Source of the DNA: Flavobacteriales bacterium
GTDB taxonomy: Bacteria; Bacteroidota; Bacteroidia; Flavobacteriales; Flavobacteriaceae
Direction of reading: 5' to 3'
Assembly: GCA_017303755.1 (NCBI GenBank)
Contig: JAFLBS010000003.1
Span: 186,001-250,000 of the forward strand
DNA: 64,000 nucleotides
This document shows positions 1-8,113 of this stretch, piece after piece. The translations under genes were made by a program, and so were the position numbers. Within the stretch, counting starts at the first letter, position 1; every line of letters starts with the position of its first letter. Below the pieces are notes generated by a model that worked only from the letters and a program-made list of their open reading frames with translations, was not told the origin of the DNA and ran no database searches.

Positions 1-1
1 G

Positions 2-508
2 AATCCGACTGATTTAGTAAGTGGAAATTTAATTTTTGACTTAACTCAAAATAGTGCTACCATTTTAAATGGACAAGATCCAGCAAATTATGAAATTGTT
101 TATTTCTTGACTTTGATTGATGCACAAAATCAATCCAATCCAATTGCAAACATAAATAGCTATAATGGTTTTAATGCACAACAGATTTTTGTTAGCATCG
201 AGGAAATGAATGGATTTGGTTGTAGAGAAATCAAAACATTTATGCTGTATCAAACATTATCAAGTGATTCATTTACTAATTTTAACGTTATTCATCATCC
301 AAATCCAATCCATAATGTTTTAAATTTGAGTTCACAAAAAACAATAGATTCAATAAAAATTATGAATCTTTTAGGACAAGAATTACATTCTGAAATCATC
401 AATCAAAATGAAGTACAAATTGATCTTTCACACTTTTCAAGCGGAACTTATCTAATAAAAGTAACTTCTGATGATGCGTCAAAAACCATAAAAGTAGTTA
501 AGAACTAA
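2..508 (+). CDS. T9SS type A sorting domain protein, C-terminal part (5' end outside window)
   Basis: The reading frame is open to the first bases of the window, so this is the C-terminal end of a larger secreted protein. The last 75 or so residues form a typical type A C-terminal domain: an HHPNPIHNVLNL segment, then a beta-rich stretch with IMNLLGQEL, GTYLIKV and a final IKVVKN. In this family the domain directs export through the type IX secretion system and is removed at the cell surface. The upstream residues visible here give no catalytic domain, so the cargo function is unknown. A TTG at 107 is an internal codon, not the start. Confidence 0.85.
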   Translation, partial: NPTDLVSGNLIFDLTQNSATILNGQDPANYEIVYFLTLIDAQNQSNPIANINSYNGFNAQQIFVSIEEMNGFGCREIKTFMLYQTLSSDSFTNFNVIHHPNPIHNVLNLSSQKTIDSIKIMNLLGQELHSEIINQNEVQIDLSHFSSGTYLIKVTSDDASKTIKVVKN

Positions 509-527
509 TTACTTATAAAATAAATAT

Positions 528-558
528 AAAAAAGCTGTCATAATGGGCAGCTTTTTTT
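528..558 (+). terminator. Rho-independent terminator after the T9SS protein gene
   Basis: An A-rich arm ending in AAAAAAGCTG pairs with CAGCTTTTTT across a short loop, and a run of seven T follows. It lies 20 bases after the stop codon at 508, so it most likely ends that transcript. Confidence 0.8.
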
Positions 559-638
559 ATTCGACAAAATGTCACAAAATAATATTTTTGTATTATTTAA
601 CTTACTTTAAAATATTTAAAATTCATTTTATCGATTTT

Positions 639-671
639 TTTGTTACTTTTGTCGATATTTATTTATCTTTG
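639..671 (+). promoter_or_regulatory. Bacteroidota-type promoter for a short transcript
   Basis: TTTG at 639-642 is followed after 21 bases by TATCTTTG at 664-671. This fits the known Bacteroidota pattern TTTG-N(17-23)-TAnnTTTG. A second -7-like box, TACTTTTG, lies at 644-651. No protein gene on the plus strand follows; a G/C hairpin with a T-run lies only about 50 bases downstream, which suggests a small RNA. Confidence 0.5.
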
Positions 672-677
672 ACTAGT

Positions 678-750
678 TAAAAAAATGGTTTATTGGTTTA
701 AATTGGTTAAATTAAACTTGAAAGGTCGTCCTGGTTAGACGGCCTTTTTT
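678..750 (+). ncRNA. Candidate small RNA of about 70 nt with terminator hairpin
   Basis: The segment runs from just after a good TAnnTTTG promoter to a hairpin at 721-747 (AAAGGTCGTC pairing with GACGGCCTTT, one G-T wobble) followed by T's to 750. An upstream weaker hairpin is formed by GTTTAA (696-701) and TTAAAC (712-717). There is no coding frame of useful length. The organism type and layout recall the Flavo-1 RNA motif described for flavobacteria, but I cannot check the covariance model. The hairpin could instead only be the terminator of the facing DUF2891 gene, although the T-run favours plus-strand transcription. Confidence 0.4.
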
Positions 751-1801
751 ATTTTCTTTCTTCGTAAGCGTGTAAAGCAAAGGAAGCCAACCAATGTTCT
801 CCTTCATAATTCCCATCCACTACAGAAGGCAATGAAAAATTCATATGAACATCAGCCAACGATTTTAAATGTCCAAATTGTTTGGGATAGGCATTTATCA
901 AATGATACAAATTCCACGCTCGACTGAAATTCAATCCGTCTAAATGCACCAAATGACCGTCGGTTCTATCTGAAACTTTAGCAACTTCCCATTTGAATTT
1001 TTTATGAAACAATTGTGGCGCAAATTTCTTTAACCATTTCATAAAATCCTCTTGTTTCAAAACACGTTGCATCAAACCCATTTCTTCCAAACATGGAGAT
1101 AGAAAATCGGTGCCACTGGGTTCCCAATTGAACGGACAATTAACATCGTTTTGAAACAATCGAATGGAATTATTCCTGATGCTATTTTGAAACGTAATAT
1201 CATTAGAATGAACCGCGTAATCCCATGCAAATGTGAGTCCGAACGCTGTATTAGAATGCGTTCCAACCCGAATTGGATACAACAATTTTGGTAAAAACTC
1301 TATGTATCGTTCAATAATTAAATGGGACAATGGTTTTAAATTCTGAGCAAGTTCTTGTGCAAAAGGTTCATTAAAGGTTTCTAATTCGAGCTGAAGTTTT
1401 AACAACCAATTCCATCCATACGTTCGTTCAAATGATTTTTCGTGTTTCTTTGATAGATAATCAATTTCGGCTTGAACATTCTCTTTCGATAAATTGATTT
1501 GCAACTTTTTGATTATCGACTCTCTTTGAGCCAAATTTGGAAATTTTTTCAATAAAAAAACCAATGACCAATGACCGTGAACCGATGAATGCCAATCAAA
1601 ACAACCATAAAAAGACGGATGAAGTTTTTTGGGACTTTGAATTTCGGTGCTGTCAATCAACATTTGACCTAACTTATTTGGATATTCCTGTTGCAAACAT
1701 TTGATAGGTAAACTAGCTAAATGATTGGCTTGATCTAAAGTAAGTTCTTGAGAAAAAACAGACACTGTCGTGAAAAAAAGAAAGAAAAAAGTATATTTCA
1801 T
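749..1801 (-). CDS. DUF2891 family secreted protein
   Basis: The protein begins with a hydrophobic signal peptide (MKYTFFFLFFTTVSVFSQ), which is why the start is placed at 1801 rather than at the Met 12 codons upstream. The mature part starts LTLDQANHLASLPIKC and contains HPSFYGCFDWHSSVHGHW, a pattern I recognise from the DUF2891 family. Family members have an alpha-helical layout similar to alpha/alpha-toroid enzymes, but no activity is established. The length of about 350 residues fits the family. The stop codon overlaps the tail of the hairpin at 721-750, which may also act as its terminator. It is likely exported to the periplasm; function unknown. Confidence 0.75.
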   Translation of the reverse strand: MKYTFFFLFFTTVSVFSQELTLDQANHLASLPIKCLQQEYPNKLGQMLIDSTEIQSPKKLHPSFYGCFDWHSSVHGHWSLVFLLKKFPNLAQRESIIKKLQINLSKENVQAEIDYLSKKHEKSFERTYGWNWLLKLQLELETFNEPFAQELAQNLKPLSHLIIERYIEFLPKLLYPIRVGTHSNTAFGLTFAWDYAVHSNDITFQNSIRNNSIRLFQNDVNCPFNWEPSGTDFLSPCLEEMGLMQRVLKQEDFMKWLKKFAPQLFHKKFKWEVAKVSDRTDGHLVHLDGLNFSRAWNLYHLINAYPKQFGHLKSLADVHMNFSLPSVVDGNYEGEHWLASFALHAYEERK

Positions 1802-1830
1802 TAGGTAAGTTTTTCCAAATTTAATGAAAA

Positions 1831-1851
1831 GGAACACAGATTGAACAGATT
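1831..1851 (-). repeat. Dispersed 21-bp repeat, copy 1
   Basis: Read on the minus strand this is AATCTGTTCAATCTGTGTTC followed by C. A near-identical copy (19 of 21 bases by eye) is at 8022-8042 on the plus strand. It contains an internal doubling of AATCTGT. It lies just upstream of the DUF2891 gene. An inverted AACACAGA (1833-1840) / TCTGTGTT (1877-1884) pair also spans this gap. Confidence 0.55.
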
Positions 1852-1905
1852 ATAAAATTTTCAATAATTTCTTAAGTCTGTGTTTCTCTAAAAATTTAAA
1901 AAAGC

Positions 1906-1913
1906 TATTTTTG
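1906..1913 (+). promoter_or_regulatory. Possible -7 promoter element for the 78-residue gene
   Basis: TATTTTTG matches TAnnTTTG and lies 41 bases before the ATG at 1955. I find no clear TTTG at the expected -33 distance, so this is a weak call. Confidence 0.3.
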
Positions 1914-1954
1914 ACCCAAGTTTTTCAAATGAAGGTTAAAAACAATTAGCATCA

Positions 1955-2191
1955 ATGTCAAGACAAATAAAATTAATATGGGATTTTCGTGGACCAGCTT
2001 CAGCAAAAACAGCTGAACATCACGAAATACATTTGAAAGAATACATTGCAATAGAACACCTACCCATTTCTATAACTGGATTTGAGGTTCTAAATGAAAT
2101 GTACGCAATAGCCTTTATGGTTGTTACCGACGAGCATATGATTCAGGTGCGAGATGCTTTGAAACCACATCGCGGTGAACTTTACGCTTAA
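1955..2191 (+). CDS. Small hypothetical protein, 78 residues
   Basis: The ATG-initiated frame codes for a compact soluble protein (MSRQIKLIWDFRGPASAKTA and on) with no signal peptide or membrane segment. It has a His-rich patch (AEHHEIHLKEY) near residues 21-31 and a hydrophobic strand (AIAFMVVTD) near residues 51-59, compatible with a small alpha/beta fold. I do not recognise a named family. It stands alone on the plus strand between two minus-strand genes, and its last four bases overlap the end of the next convergent gene. The composition looks like real coding sequence. Confidence 0.6.
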   Translation: MSRQIKLIWDFRGPASAKTAEHHEIHLKEYIAIEHLPISITGFEVLNEMYAIAFMVVTDEHMIQVRDALKPHRGELYA

Positions 2192-2607
2192 TCCAAGTCT
2201 ACTTTATAGTCAGAAAAAACATAAGTATCGTCTTTTTTACCCAAAAGAACTACGCTTTTAAAACTTACTACCATAGGATTGTCAACGGTGTATTTATAAA
2301 CGTCAATACTTTTAGAACTTTTTGATTGTTCAAAAAACTCTCCGTCTTTTGTCCACCATTTTCCTTTTTCAGTGAATGTTTGGATTTCGCAATCTTGTTT
2401 AGAAGTAAACATAATTACATAAGTTCCATTTTCAAATCGTTGTTGAATCCAATGTTTTTCAACACCTTCATACTGTTTATCTACTTCAAATCCTTTCCAA
2501 ATTCCAACTAAACGTTTGTCATGTTCTTTATCTCCAAGAGAAACAAAACTGAACAATGAGAATAAGGCAATTACTATTATTGCTGCTAAAGGAATAATTT
2601 TTTTCAT
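2188..2607 (-). CDS. Hypothetical exported or membrane-anchored protein, 139 residues
   Basis: The start is taken at the second Met (2607), which gives a clean signal peptide or anchor, MKKIIPLAAIIVIALFSLFS, and places the start directly after the stop of the upstream gene. The rest is a small beta-rich domain: VGIWKGFEVD, NGTYVIMF, EKGKWWTKDGEFF, TYVFSDYKVD. Spacing of the W-G and aromatic residues recalls lipocalin-like DUFs found in Bacteroidota, but this is only a resemblance. It probably forms an operon with the gene upstream. Function unknown. Confidence 0.6.
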   Translation of the reverse strand: MKKIIPLAAIIVIALFSLFSFVSLGDKEHDKRLVGIWKGFEVDKQYEGVEKHWIQQRFENGTYVIMFTSKQDCEIQTFTEKGKWWTKDGEFFEQSKSSKSIDVYKYTVDNPMVVSFKSVVLLGKKDDTYVFSDYKVDLD

Positions 2608-2608
2608 A

Positions 2609-3379
2609 TTAATTTTTTTTAGGTACATCTATGGTTTTTATATAATTGTTCAAAAATTGAAACATAAAGGAATCTAACATCTTATTTTGATGATATTCTG
2701 CCTCTTTTTGCTTTAGATAACTATTTTCTTTTGAGGAAGACTTTTTCTTCTTGGATTTTCTTTTAACATCTTCAGCAAACATCGCGTCGGTTTCATTCAT
2801 CACTTGCTTGAACTTTTCACGTTCAATCTTATAGTCTTCAGTTGTTTTAAAGTATCTATAGTGTTCTAATTTAAATGCACTGTATTCATCGCCTGTCATC
2901 TCTTTAGATTTGATGAATACTCCAGATTTAACTTCAAATAATTTATAAAACTCATAGGTTGAACTGTATCCCATATGCACATATTCCAGTATTTCACCAT
3001 AAGGACAGACGAGTAAACCAGTGTAAAAATCACATGGAAAGTCTATTGTTTCTCCAAAAACATCTTTGTAAATAGAAGTTAAAAAATCCTCATGCCTGCC
3101 TTCAGAATTGGTTCTATATTCTTCTTTGTAAATATTTTCAACAACTAGATTATTGTTTACAAATTTAAAATAAGCAATATAACCGCGCCAATTTGCAGTA
3201 GAACGCATGGTTATCAAATTATCTGGAATTGGATTCTTTTCAAAATAAGGCTCTAAAGGATTAGAGTGAATTTTCAAAGTATCATTATCAATTATTAAAT
3301 AATCAGGCACTTGGCCAGTTGAAAAGACTTTTGTCGAAATTAATAGAATCAACAAATAATAAAACCTGATTATCTTCAT
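2609..3379 (-). CDS. Hypothetical secreted protein with basic C-terminal region
   Basis: A signal peptide (MKIIRFYYLLILLISTKVFS) precedes a domain of about 180 residues containing NWRGYIAYFKF, CDFYTGLLVCPYGEILEYVH and a Tyr-rich GYSSTYEFYKLFEV. Near residues 210-225 there is a strongly basic, Ser/Lys-rich linker (RKSKKKKSSSKENS) and then a helical tail. I do not recognise the family. It lies 5 bases after recQ and 2 bases before the next gene, so all three are probably co-transcribed on the minus strand. Confidence 0.6.
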   Translation of the reverse strand: MKIIRFYYLLILLISTKVFSTGQVPDYLIIDNDTLKIHSNPLEPYFEKNPIPDNLITMRSTANWRGYIAYFKFVNNNLVVENIYKEEYRTNSEGRHEDFLTSIYKDVFGETIDFPCDFYTGLLVCPYGEILEYVHMGYSSTYEFYKLFEVKSGVFIKSKEMTGDEYSAFKLEHYRYFKTTEDYKIEREKFKQVMNETDAMFAEDVKRKSKKKKSSSKENSYLKQKEAEYHQNKMLDSFMFQFLNNYIKTIDVPKKN

Positions 3380-3384
3380 AAAGT

Positions 3385-5580
3385 TTAATTCGCTACTTCG
3401 CTGATGAATTTAATTCGCATTAAACGCAATTCTTCAATATCATAATCGCCGTCAAATTCTTTTAAGGCATCTTCTATTTTATCAGATTCTGATTCCATAA
3501 AATAATCGTGAATTTCTTCTTGTTGGTCTTCATCAAGCATTTCATCAATCCAATATTTGATATTTAATTTGGTTCCGGAATACACAATTTGCTCCATTTC
3601 TTTCAATAAAGCATCCATGTTCATTCCTTTAGCAGAAGCAATATCTTCTAATGATAGTTTGCGATCAATATTTTGGATAATATACAATTTGTTAACTGAG
3701 TTTGCACCAGTTGATTTAACCACTAAATCATCCGGACGAATGATATCGTTGTCTTCAACATAACGACTGATTAATTCGACAAACTCTTTCCCGTATTTTT
3801 TGGCCTTTCCTTCACCTACTCCATGAGTGTTAGTTAACTCATCCATGGTGATTGGATATTTTAATGCCATATCTTCTAAAGACGGATCTTGAAACACTAC
3901 AAAAGGCGGAACACCCAACTTTTTGGCTACTTTTTTACGTAAATCGCGCAACATTCCCATTAAAACTTCGTCGGCAGTTCCCGATGATTTTGCAGCTGTA
4001 ACTATGGCTTCATCTTCAGCTTCATTGTATTCGTGGTCTTCCGACATCATGAATGAAGTTGGATTTTTGATGAAGGCTTCCCCTTTTTCAGAAACTTTCA
4101 AAATACCATACGTTTCAATGTCTTTTGTTAACAAACCATCCACTAAAACCTGACGGATTAATGCCATCCAATAGCGCTCTTCAAAATCTTTTCCACAACC
4201 AAAAAAAGCTTTGGTGTCGGTTCTATATGCTTTTATAGTTGCATTTATCCTTCCAATTAAAGAAAAAACAACTTCTTTTGATTTGTATAAATATTTAGTA
4301 TCGCGAACCACTTCTAACAACATTTTCACCTGATCTTTGGCTTCTACTTTTGTTTTTGGATTGCGAACGTTGTCGTCCATATCAGCGCCTTCTCCTGTCT
4401 CGCTGTCGAATTCTTCACCAAAATAATGTAGTAAAAATTTACGACGCGACATCGAAGTTTCAGCATACGCCACCACTTCTTGGAGTAAAGCGTAACCAAT
4501 TTCTTGTTCAGCTACTGGTTTTCCTGACATGAATTTTTCTAATTTTTCAACGTCTTTATAGGAATAATACGCCAAACAATGACCTTCGCCACCATCACGA
4601 CCAGCGCGTCCTGTTTCTTGGTAATAACTTTCGAGTGATTTTGGAATGTCGTGGTGAATTACAAAACGCACATCGGGTTTGTCAATTCCCATTCCGAAAG
4701 CAATAGTTGCCACAACCACTTCCACATCTTCCATCAAAAACATGTCTTGATGTTTGGCTCTAGTTTTGGCATCTAAACCTGCGTGATAGGGAACAGCACT
4801 GATTCCGTTTACTTGCAAAACCTCGGCAATTTCTTCTACTTTTTTACGACTTAAGCAGTAGATAATTCCAGATTTGCCTTTATTCTGTTTGATGAAACGA
4901 ATGATATCGGCTTCGATATTTTTGGTTTTGGTACGTACTTCGTAAAACAAATTAGGTCGATTGAATGATGCTTTAAACGCAGTAGCATCTGACATATCGA
5001 GGTTTTTAAGAATATCCTCTTGTACTTTTGGAGTTGCAGTTGCAGTCAATCCAATAACAGGAACATCTCCTAATTGCTTGATTATGGTTCTAAGATTACG
5101 GTATTCTGGACGGAAATCGTGTCCCCATTCTGAAATACAATGTGCTTCATCAATGGCGACAAAAGAAATGGGAACACTTTGTAAAAATTCAACGTATTCT
5201 TCTTTCGTCAAGGATTCAGGAGCAACATAAAGCAACTTAGTCACACCCGAAGTAATATCTTTTTTTACTTGATTAATTTCAGTTTTGGTTAACGACGAAT
5301 TTAGAACATGAGCAATACCATTTTCAGAAGAAACACCTCTAATGGCGTCTACTTGATTTTTCATCAAAGCAATCAAAGGAGAAACTACAATTGCAGTTCC
5401 TTCTTGAATTAAAGCAGGCAATTGGTAACAAAGTGATTTTCCGCCACCTGTAGGCATGATTACAAAAGTATTTTTCTTACTGATGATACTTTTAATAACC
5501 TTTTCCTGCAATCCTTTAAATTGGTCAAAACCAAAATATTTTTTTAATTCTTTGTGTATGTCAATTTCGTTGGTGCTCAT
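3385..5580 (-). CDS. recQ: ATP-dependent DNA helicase RecQ lacking the zinc-site cysteines
   Basis: A 731-residue superfamily 2 helicase. Walker A MPTGGGKS is at residues 42-49, DEAH with the RecQ aromatic-rich loop (DEAHCISEWGHDFR) at 144-157, and motif VI QETGRAGRDG at 321-330. An HRDC-like domain (THGVGEGKAKKYGKEF) lies in the C-terminal third, followed by about 100 further residues that look like a winged-helix tail. RecQ unwinds DNA in recombination and fork repair. In the region that normally binds zinc (about 374-403), the four Cys are replaced: AETSMSRRKFLLHYFGEEFD and then ETGEGADMDD. The rest of the fold appears intact, so it is probably active. Confidence 0.95.
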   Translation of the reverse strand: MSTNEIDIHKELKKYFGFDQFKGLQEKVIKSIISKKNTFVIMPTGGGKSLCYQLPALIQEGTAIVVSPLIALMKNQVDAIRGVSSENGIAHVLNSSLTKTEINQVKKDITSGVTKLLYVAPESLTKEEYVEFLQSVPISFVAIDEAHCISEWGHDFRPEYRNLRTIIKQLGDVPVIGLTATATPKVQEDILKNLDMSDATAFKASFNRPNLFYEVRTKTKNIEADIIRFIKQNKGKSGIIYCLSRKKVEEIAEVLQVNGISAVPYHAGLDAKTRAKHQDMFLMEDVEVVVATIAFGMGIDKPDVRFVIHHDIPKSLESYYQETGRAGRDGGEGHCLAYYSYKDVEKLEKFMSGKPVAEQEIGYALLQEVVAYAETSMSRRKFLLHYFGEEFDSETGEGADMDDNVRNPKTKVEAKDQVKMLLEVVRDTKYLYKSKEVVFSLIGRINATIKAYRTDTKAFFGCGKDFEERYWMALIRQVLVDGLLTKDIETYGILKVSEKGEAFIKNPTSFMMSEDHEYNEAEDEAIVTAAKSSGTADEVLMGMLRDLRKKVAKKLGVPPFVVFQDPSLEDMALKYPITMDELTNTHGVGEGKAKKYGKEFVELISRYVEDNDIIRPDDLVVKSTGANSVNKLYIIQNIDRKLSLEDIASAKGMNMDALLKEMEQIVYSGTKLNIKYWIDEMLDEDQQEEIHDYFMESESDKIEDALKEFDGDYDIEELRLMRIKFISEVAN

Positions 5581-5605
5581 TCTAAAATAATACTATTTTT
5601 TTATC

Positions 5606-5613
5606 TAAATTTG
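5606..5613 (+). promoter_or_regulatory. Possible -7 promoter element for the kdsD operon
   Basis: TAAATTTG matches the Bacteroidota -7 consensus and lies 55 bases before the TTG start of kdsD in the divergent gap with recQ. No convincing -33 TTTG is seen. Confidence 0.4.
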
Positions 5614-5668
5614 TAACCATAAATATACAACTTTCTTTTATTAATGCAAATTTTATACTAAATCTATT

Positions 5669-6634
5669 TTGATAACAAAAGAAAACATCATTGCATCAGC
5701 TAAGAAAACAATTGAATCTGAAAGTCAATCCATTGCCAAACTAACCGAATACATTAATGCCGATTTTGTTTCGGCAGTAGAAATCATTTATAATTTAAAA
5801 GGACGATTAGTCGTTACTGGAATTGGTAAAAGTGCCATCATTGCACAGAAAATTGTTGCCACTTTAAATTCAACTGGAACACCTTCTCTATTTTTACACG
5901 CTTCTGAAGCCATTCACGGCGATTTGGGAATGGTTCAAAAAGACGATGCTGTCATTTGCATTTCAAAAAGTGGTAATAGTCCGGAAATTAAAATATTAGT
6001 TCCACTTTTGAAAAATTTCGGTAATCAATTAATTGCCATTACTGGAAATCCGACTTCCTTTTTAGGAAAAGAAGCCCATTTTGTTTTGAATACCTATGTT
6101 GAAAGTGAATCGTGTCCGAATAATTTAGCGCCAACCGACAGCACAACTGCTCAATTGGTAATGGGAGACGCCATTGCGGTTTGTTTGATGAAAATGCGCG
6201 ATTTCAAACCTGAAGATTTTGCCAAATACCATCCTGGCGGTTCATTGGGTAAAAAATTATTACTTCGTGTAAACGATATGTTAGACACTTCGAGAAAACC
6301 ATTTGTAAACCCTGATTCAAGCATCAAAAATGTAATTGTCGAAATTTCTGAAAAAAGATTGGGAGTTGCAGCAGTAATTGAAAACGACAAAGTAGTCGGA
6401 ATCATTACGGATGGTGACATCCGAAGAATGCTCAACAAAACAGAAACCATAACTGGTTTGACCGCCAAAGATATCATGACGGTGAATCCGAAAACCATCA
6501 AATCAACTGATATGGTTGTGGATGCATTAAATATTTTAGAAGACTTTTCGATTACGCAATTGGTAGTGGTTGACGACAATGAATATAAAGGTGTAATTCA
6601 CTTGCACGACATTTTAAAAGAAGGAATTGTATAA
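5669..6634 (+). CDS. kdsD: Arabinose-5-phosphate isomerase, KpsF/KdsD family
   Basis: It converts ribulose 5-phosphate to arabinose 5-phosphate, the first step in Kdo synthesis for lipopolysaccharide. The N-terminal half is a SIS sugar-isomerase domain with GIGKSAIIAQKIVATLNSTG and CISKSGNSPEIK. The loop LAPTDSTTAQLVMGDAIAV is typical of the family. The C-terminal 115 residues hold two CBS domains (VAAVIENDKVVGIITDGDIR; ITQLVVVDDNEYKGVIHLHD). The start codon is TTG; no in-frame ATG is nearby. The length of 321 fits. It overlaps the tatC start by one base (TAATG), so the two are translationally coupled. Confidence 0.93.
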   Translation: MITKENIIASAKKTIESESQSIAKLTEYINADFVSAVEIIYNLKGRLVVTGIGKSAIIAQKIVATLNSTGTPSLFLHASEAIHGDLGMVQKDDAVICISKSGNSPEIKILVPLLKNFGNQLIAITGNPTSFLGKEAHFVLNTYVESESCPNNLAPTDSTTAQLVMGDAIAVCLMKMRDFKPEDFAKYHPGGSLGKKLLLRVNDMLDTSRKPFVNPDSSIKNVIVEISEKRLGVAAVIENDKVVGIITDGDIRRMLNKTETITGLTAKDIMTVNPKTIKSTDMVVDALNILEDFSITQLVVVDDNEYKGVIHLHDILKEGIV

Positions 6635-7446
6635 TGGCGAAAGAAGTTAAGAAAGAAATGTCGTTTATGGACCATCTTGAGGAATTCAGATGGGTTTTAG
6701 TTAGAAGTTCATTTGCCATTGTCATCATGGCGGTTGCTGCTTTTTTCTTTGATGATTTTATTTTTGACACCATACTTTTCGGACCCAAAGACCCGAATTT
6801 TGTGACCTATCGTTTTTTCTGCGAATTATCTCAGAAAATTGGTGTTGAAAGTTTTTGCGTAGAAGAATTACCATTCAAACTTCAAAACACCGAAATGGAA
6901 GGTCAAATGTCGTTGTACATCTGGACACTAATTTTAGTTGGTTTCATTCTTGCCTTTCCTTACATATTGTATCAATTTTGGAATTTCATCAAGCCTGCAC
7001 TTTATGAAAAGGAACGTAAAAATGCAAAGTCGTTCATTTTCATATCGTCTTTATTATTCTTTACTGGTGTTTTATTTGGTTATTTTGTAATCGCACCAAT
7101 GTCAGTCAACTTTTTTGCTACGTTCTCAGTCAGTGAAGTCATTGTCAACGAAATCAACATTAACTCGTACATTGGGTTAATCAAAACATCATCAATTGCT
7201 TCGGGCTTGTTTTTTGAATTGCCGATTATCATCTATTTCTTGACCAAACTCGGACTCGTAACTCCGAAATTCCTCAGAGAATACCGTCGTTATGCCATAG
7301 TAATCGTGTTGATTTTAGCCGCAATTGTGACGCCACCCGATGTGGTAAGTCAGACTATTGTTGCCATTCCATTATTAATTTTATACGAAATAAGCATCGT
7401 AATTTCCTCAGTCGTCTATAAAAAACAACAACAATTAAATGAGTAA
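6634..7446 (+). CDS. tatC: Twin-arginine translocase subunit TatC
   Basis: TatC is the membrane receptor for folded proteins that carry twin-arginine signals. The protein begins MAKEVKKEMSFMDHLEEFRW, where the HLEEFR motif is the classic TatC N-terminal signature. About six membrane helices follow, with the family's FPYILYQFWNFIKPALYEKE cytoplasmic loop and RRYAIVIVLILAAIVTPPD near the C-terminus. It has a Flavobacteria-typical insertion with FFCELSQKIGVESFC between helices 1 and 2. It overlaps kdsD by one base and the next gene by eight bases. No tatA/tatB gene lies nearby. Confidence 0.95.
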   Translation: MAKEVKKEMSFMDHLEEFRWVLVRSSFAIVIMAVAAFFFDDFIFDTILFGPKDPNFVTYRFFCELSQKIGVESFCVEELPFKLQNTEMEGQMSLYIWTLILVGFILAFPYILYQFWNFIKPALYEKERKNAKSFIFISSLLFFTGVLFGYFVIAPMSVNFFATFSVSEVIVNEININSYIGLIKTSSIASGLFFELPIIIYFLTKLGLVTPKFLREYRRYAIVIVLILAAIVTPPDVVSQTIVAIPLLILYEISIVISSVVYKKQQQLNE

Positions 7447-7789
7447 TTTAGTAGAAGAATTCAACGATTATCGTTCTAAAATGAACGAAAAATTATTGGC
7501 CGATAACAATTTGGTCATCAAACGAATTTTTAATTTAGATACCAATGCGTATGCTGCTGGTGCTTTGGATGTAAAAACAAAAGAGCTATTGGGTTTAGTT
7601 GCCTCAGCCGTTTTGCGTTGTGATGATTGCATCAAATACCATTTGGAAACCAGTTACAAAGAAGGAATCACCAAAGAAGAAATGATGGAAGCCATGGGAA
7701 TTGCAACCTTAGTTGGTGGAACCATTGTCATTCCGCATTTGCGAAGAGCTTACGAATTTTGGGAAGCACTTGAAGAAAGTGGTCAGTAA
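7439..7789 (+). CDS. AhpD-like / carboxymuconolactone decarboxylase family protein
   Basis: A 116-residue all-helical protein with the AhpD-type motif C-x2-C-x3-H: C61, C64 and H68 in RCDDCIKYHLE. The C-terminal part (MMEAMGIATLVGGTIVIPHL) fits the CMD fold. Related proteins act as disulfide-using peroxidase partners or decarboxylases; the CxxC favours a redox role. It overlaps tatC by eight bases, so it is the third gene of the kdsD-tatC operon. The substrate cannot be told from the sequence. Confidence 0.85.
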   Translation: MSNLVEEFNDYRSKMNEKLLADNNLVIKRIFNLDTNAYAAGALDVKTKELLGLVASAVLRCDDCIKYHLETSYKEGITKEEMMEAMGIATLVGGTIVIPHLRRAYEFWEALEESGQ

Positions 7790-7841
7790 ACAGCGTCTGT
7801 CATCAGTTTTTTAGGAGCAGAAATGATGTAGCTTTTATGAC

Positions 7842-7950
7842 GAACTGTCCCGCTTTTCGCTACAATTTTTTATTGCAGTCGCACTGAGTAAATTTGAAAA
7901 GTAGTTGAAGCAATAAAAAGATTTTCGCTACAATCGGGGCTAAACTAGAC
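7842..7950 (-). repeat. Large intergenic repeat, copy A
   Basis: On the minus strand it runs TTTAGCCCCGATTGTAGCGA, then AAATC and an A/T-rich hairpin (CTTTTTATTG pairing with CAATAAAAAA), then TTGTAGCGAAAAGCGGGA. The same framework, TAGCCC-GAT-(G)AAAA ... TTGTAACGGATAGCTGGA, is at 48636-48785 in the opposite orientation. The GTAGCGA block is doubled inside the element. Elements with this TAGCCCCGAT...GCGGGA framework are common between genes in flavobacteria, as far as I know without an assigned function. Confidence 0.6.
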
Positions 7951-8021
7951 GTTCTGTTTTTCAGTAGAAATTGTCTTTTACGCTCAGACGAGAAAGAAGT
8001 AAAATCAGTGTAAATCTGTCA

Positions 8022-8042
8022 AATCTGTTTCATCTGTGTTCC
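8022..8042 (+). repeat. Dispersed 21-bp repeat, copy 2
   Basis: AATCTGTTTCATCTGTGTTC plus C, matching the minus-strand copy at 1831-1851 at 19 of 21 positions. A further partial unit, AAATCTGTC, precedes it at 8012-8020, so the motif is locally tandem. Confidence 0.55.
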
Positions 8043-8113
8043 AAAAATCGAGCGAAGCGAATAAAACTTCCAAAATTGACGTTAATAAGAAACCACGAAC
8101 AAAACAGATTTTG

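Noticed and set aside
107-508. A 133-residue frame beginning with TTG as a complete gene
   Set aside because: The frame is open upstream to base 2, and the sequence before 107 reads as normal protein. It is the tail of a larger T9SS protein.
721-750. The hairpin as terminator of only the DUF2891 gene
   Set aside because: On the minus strand the hairpin is followed by only three T's, while on the plus strand it has six, so a plus-strand role is more likely; a two-way role is possible.
6151-6579. A 142-codon minus-strand frame inside kdsD
   Set aside because: It is antisense to a well-supported conserved gene and is low-complexity, rich in Ser, Thr and Ile.
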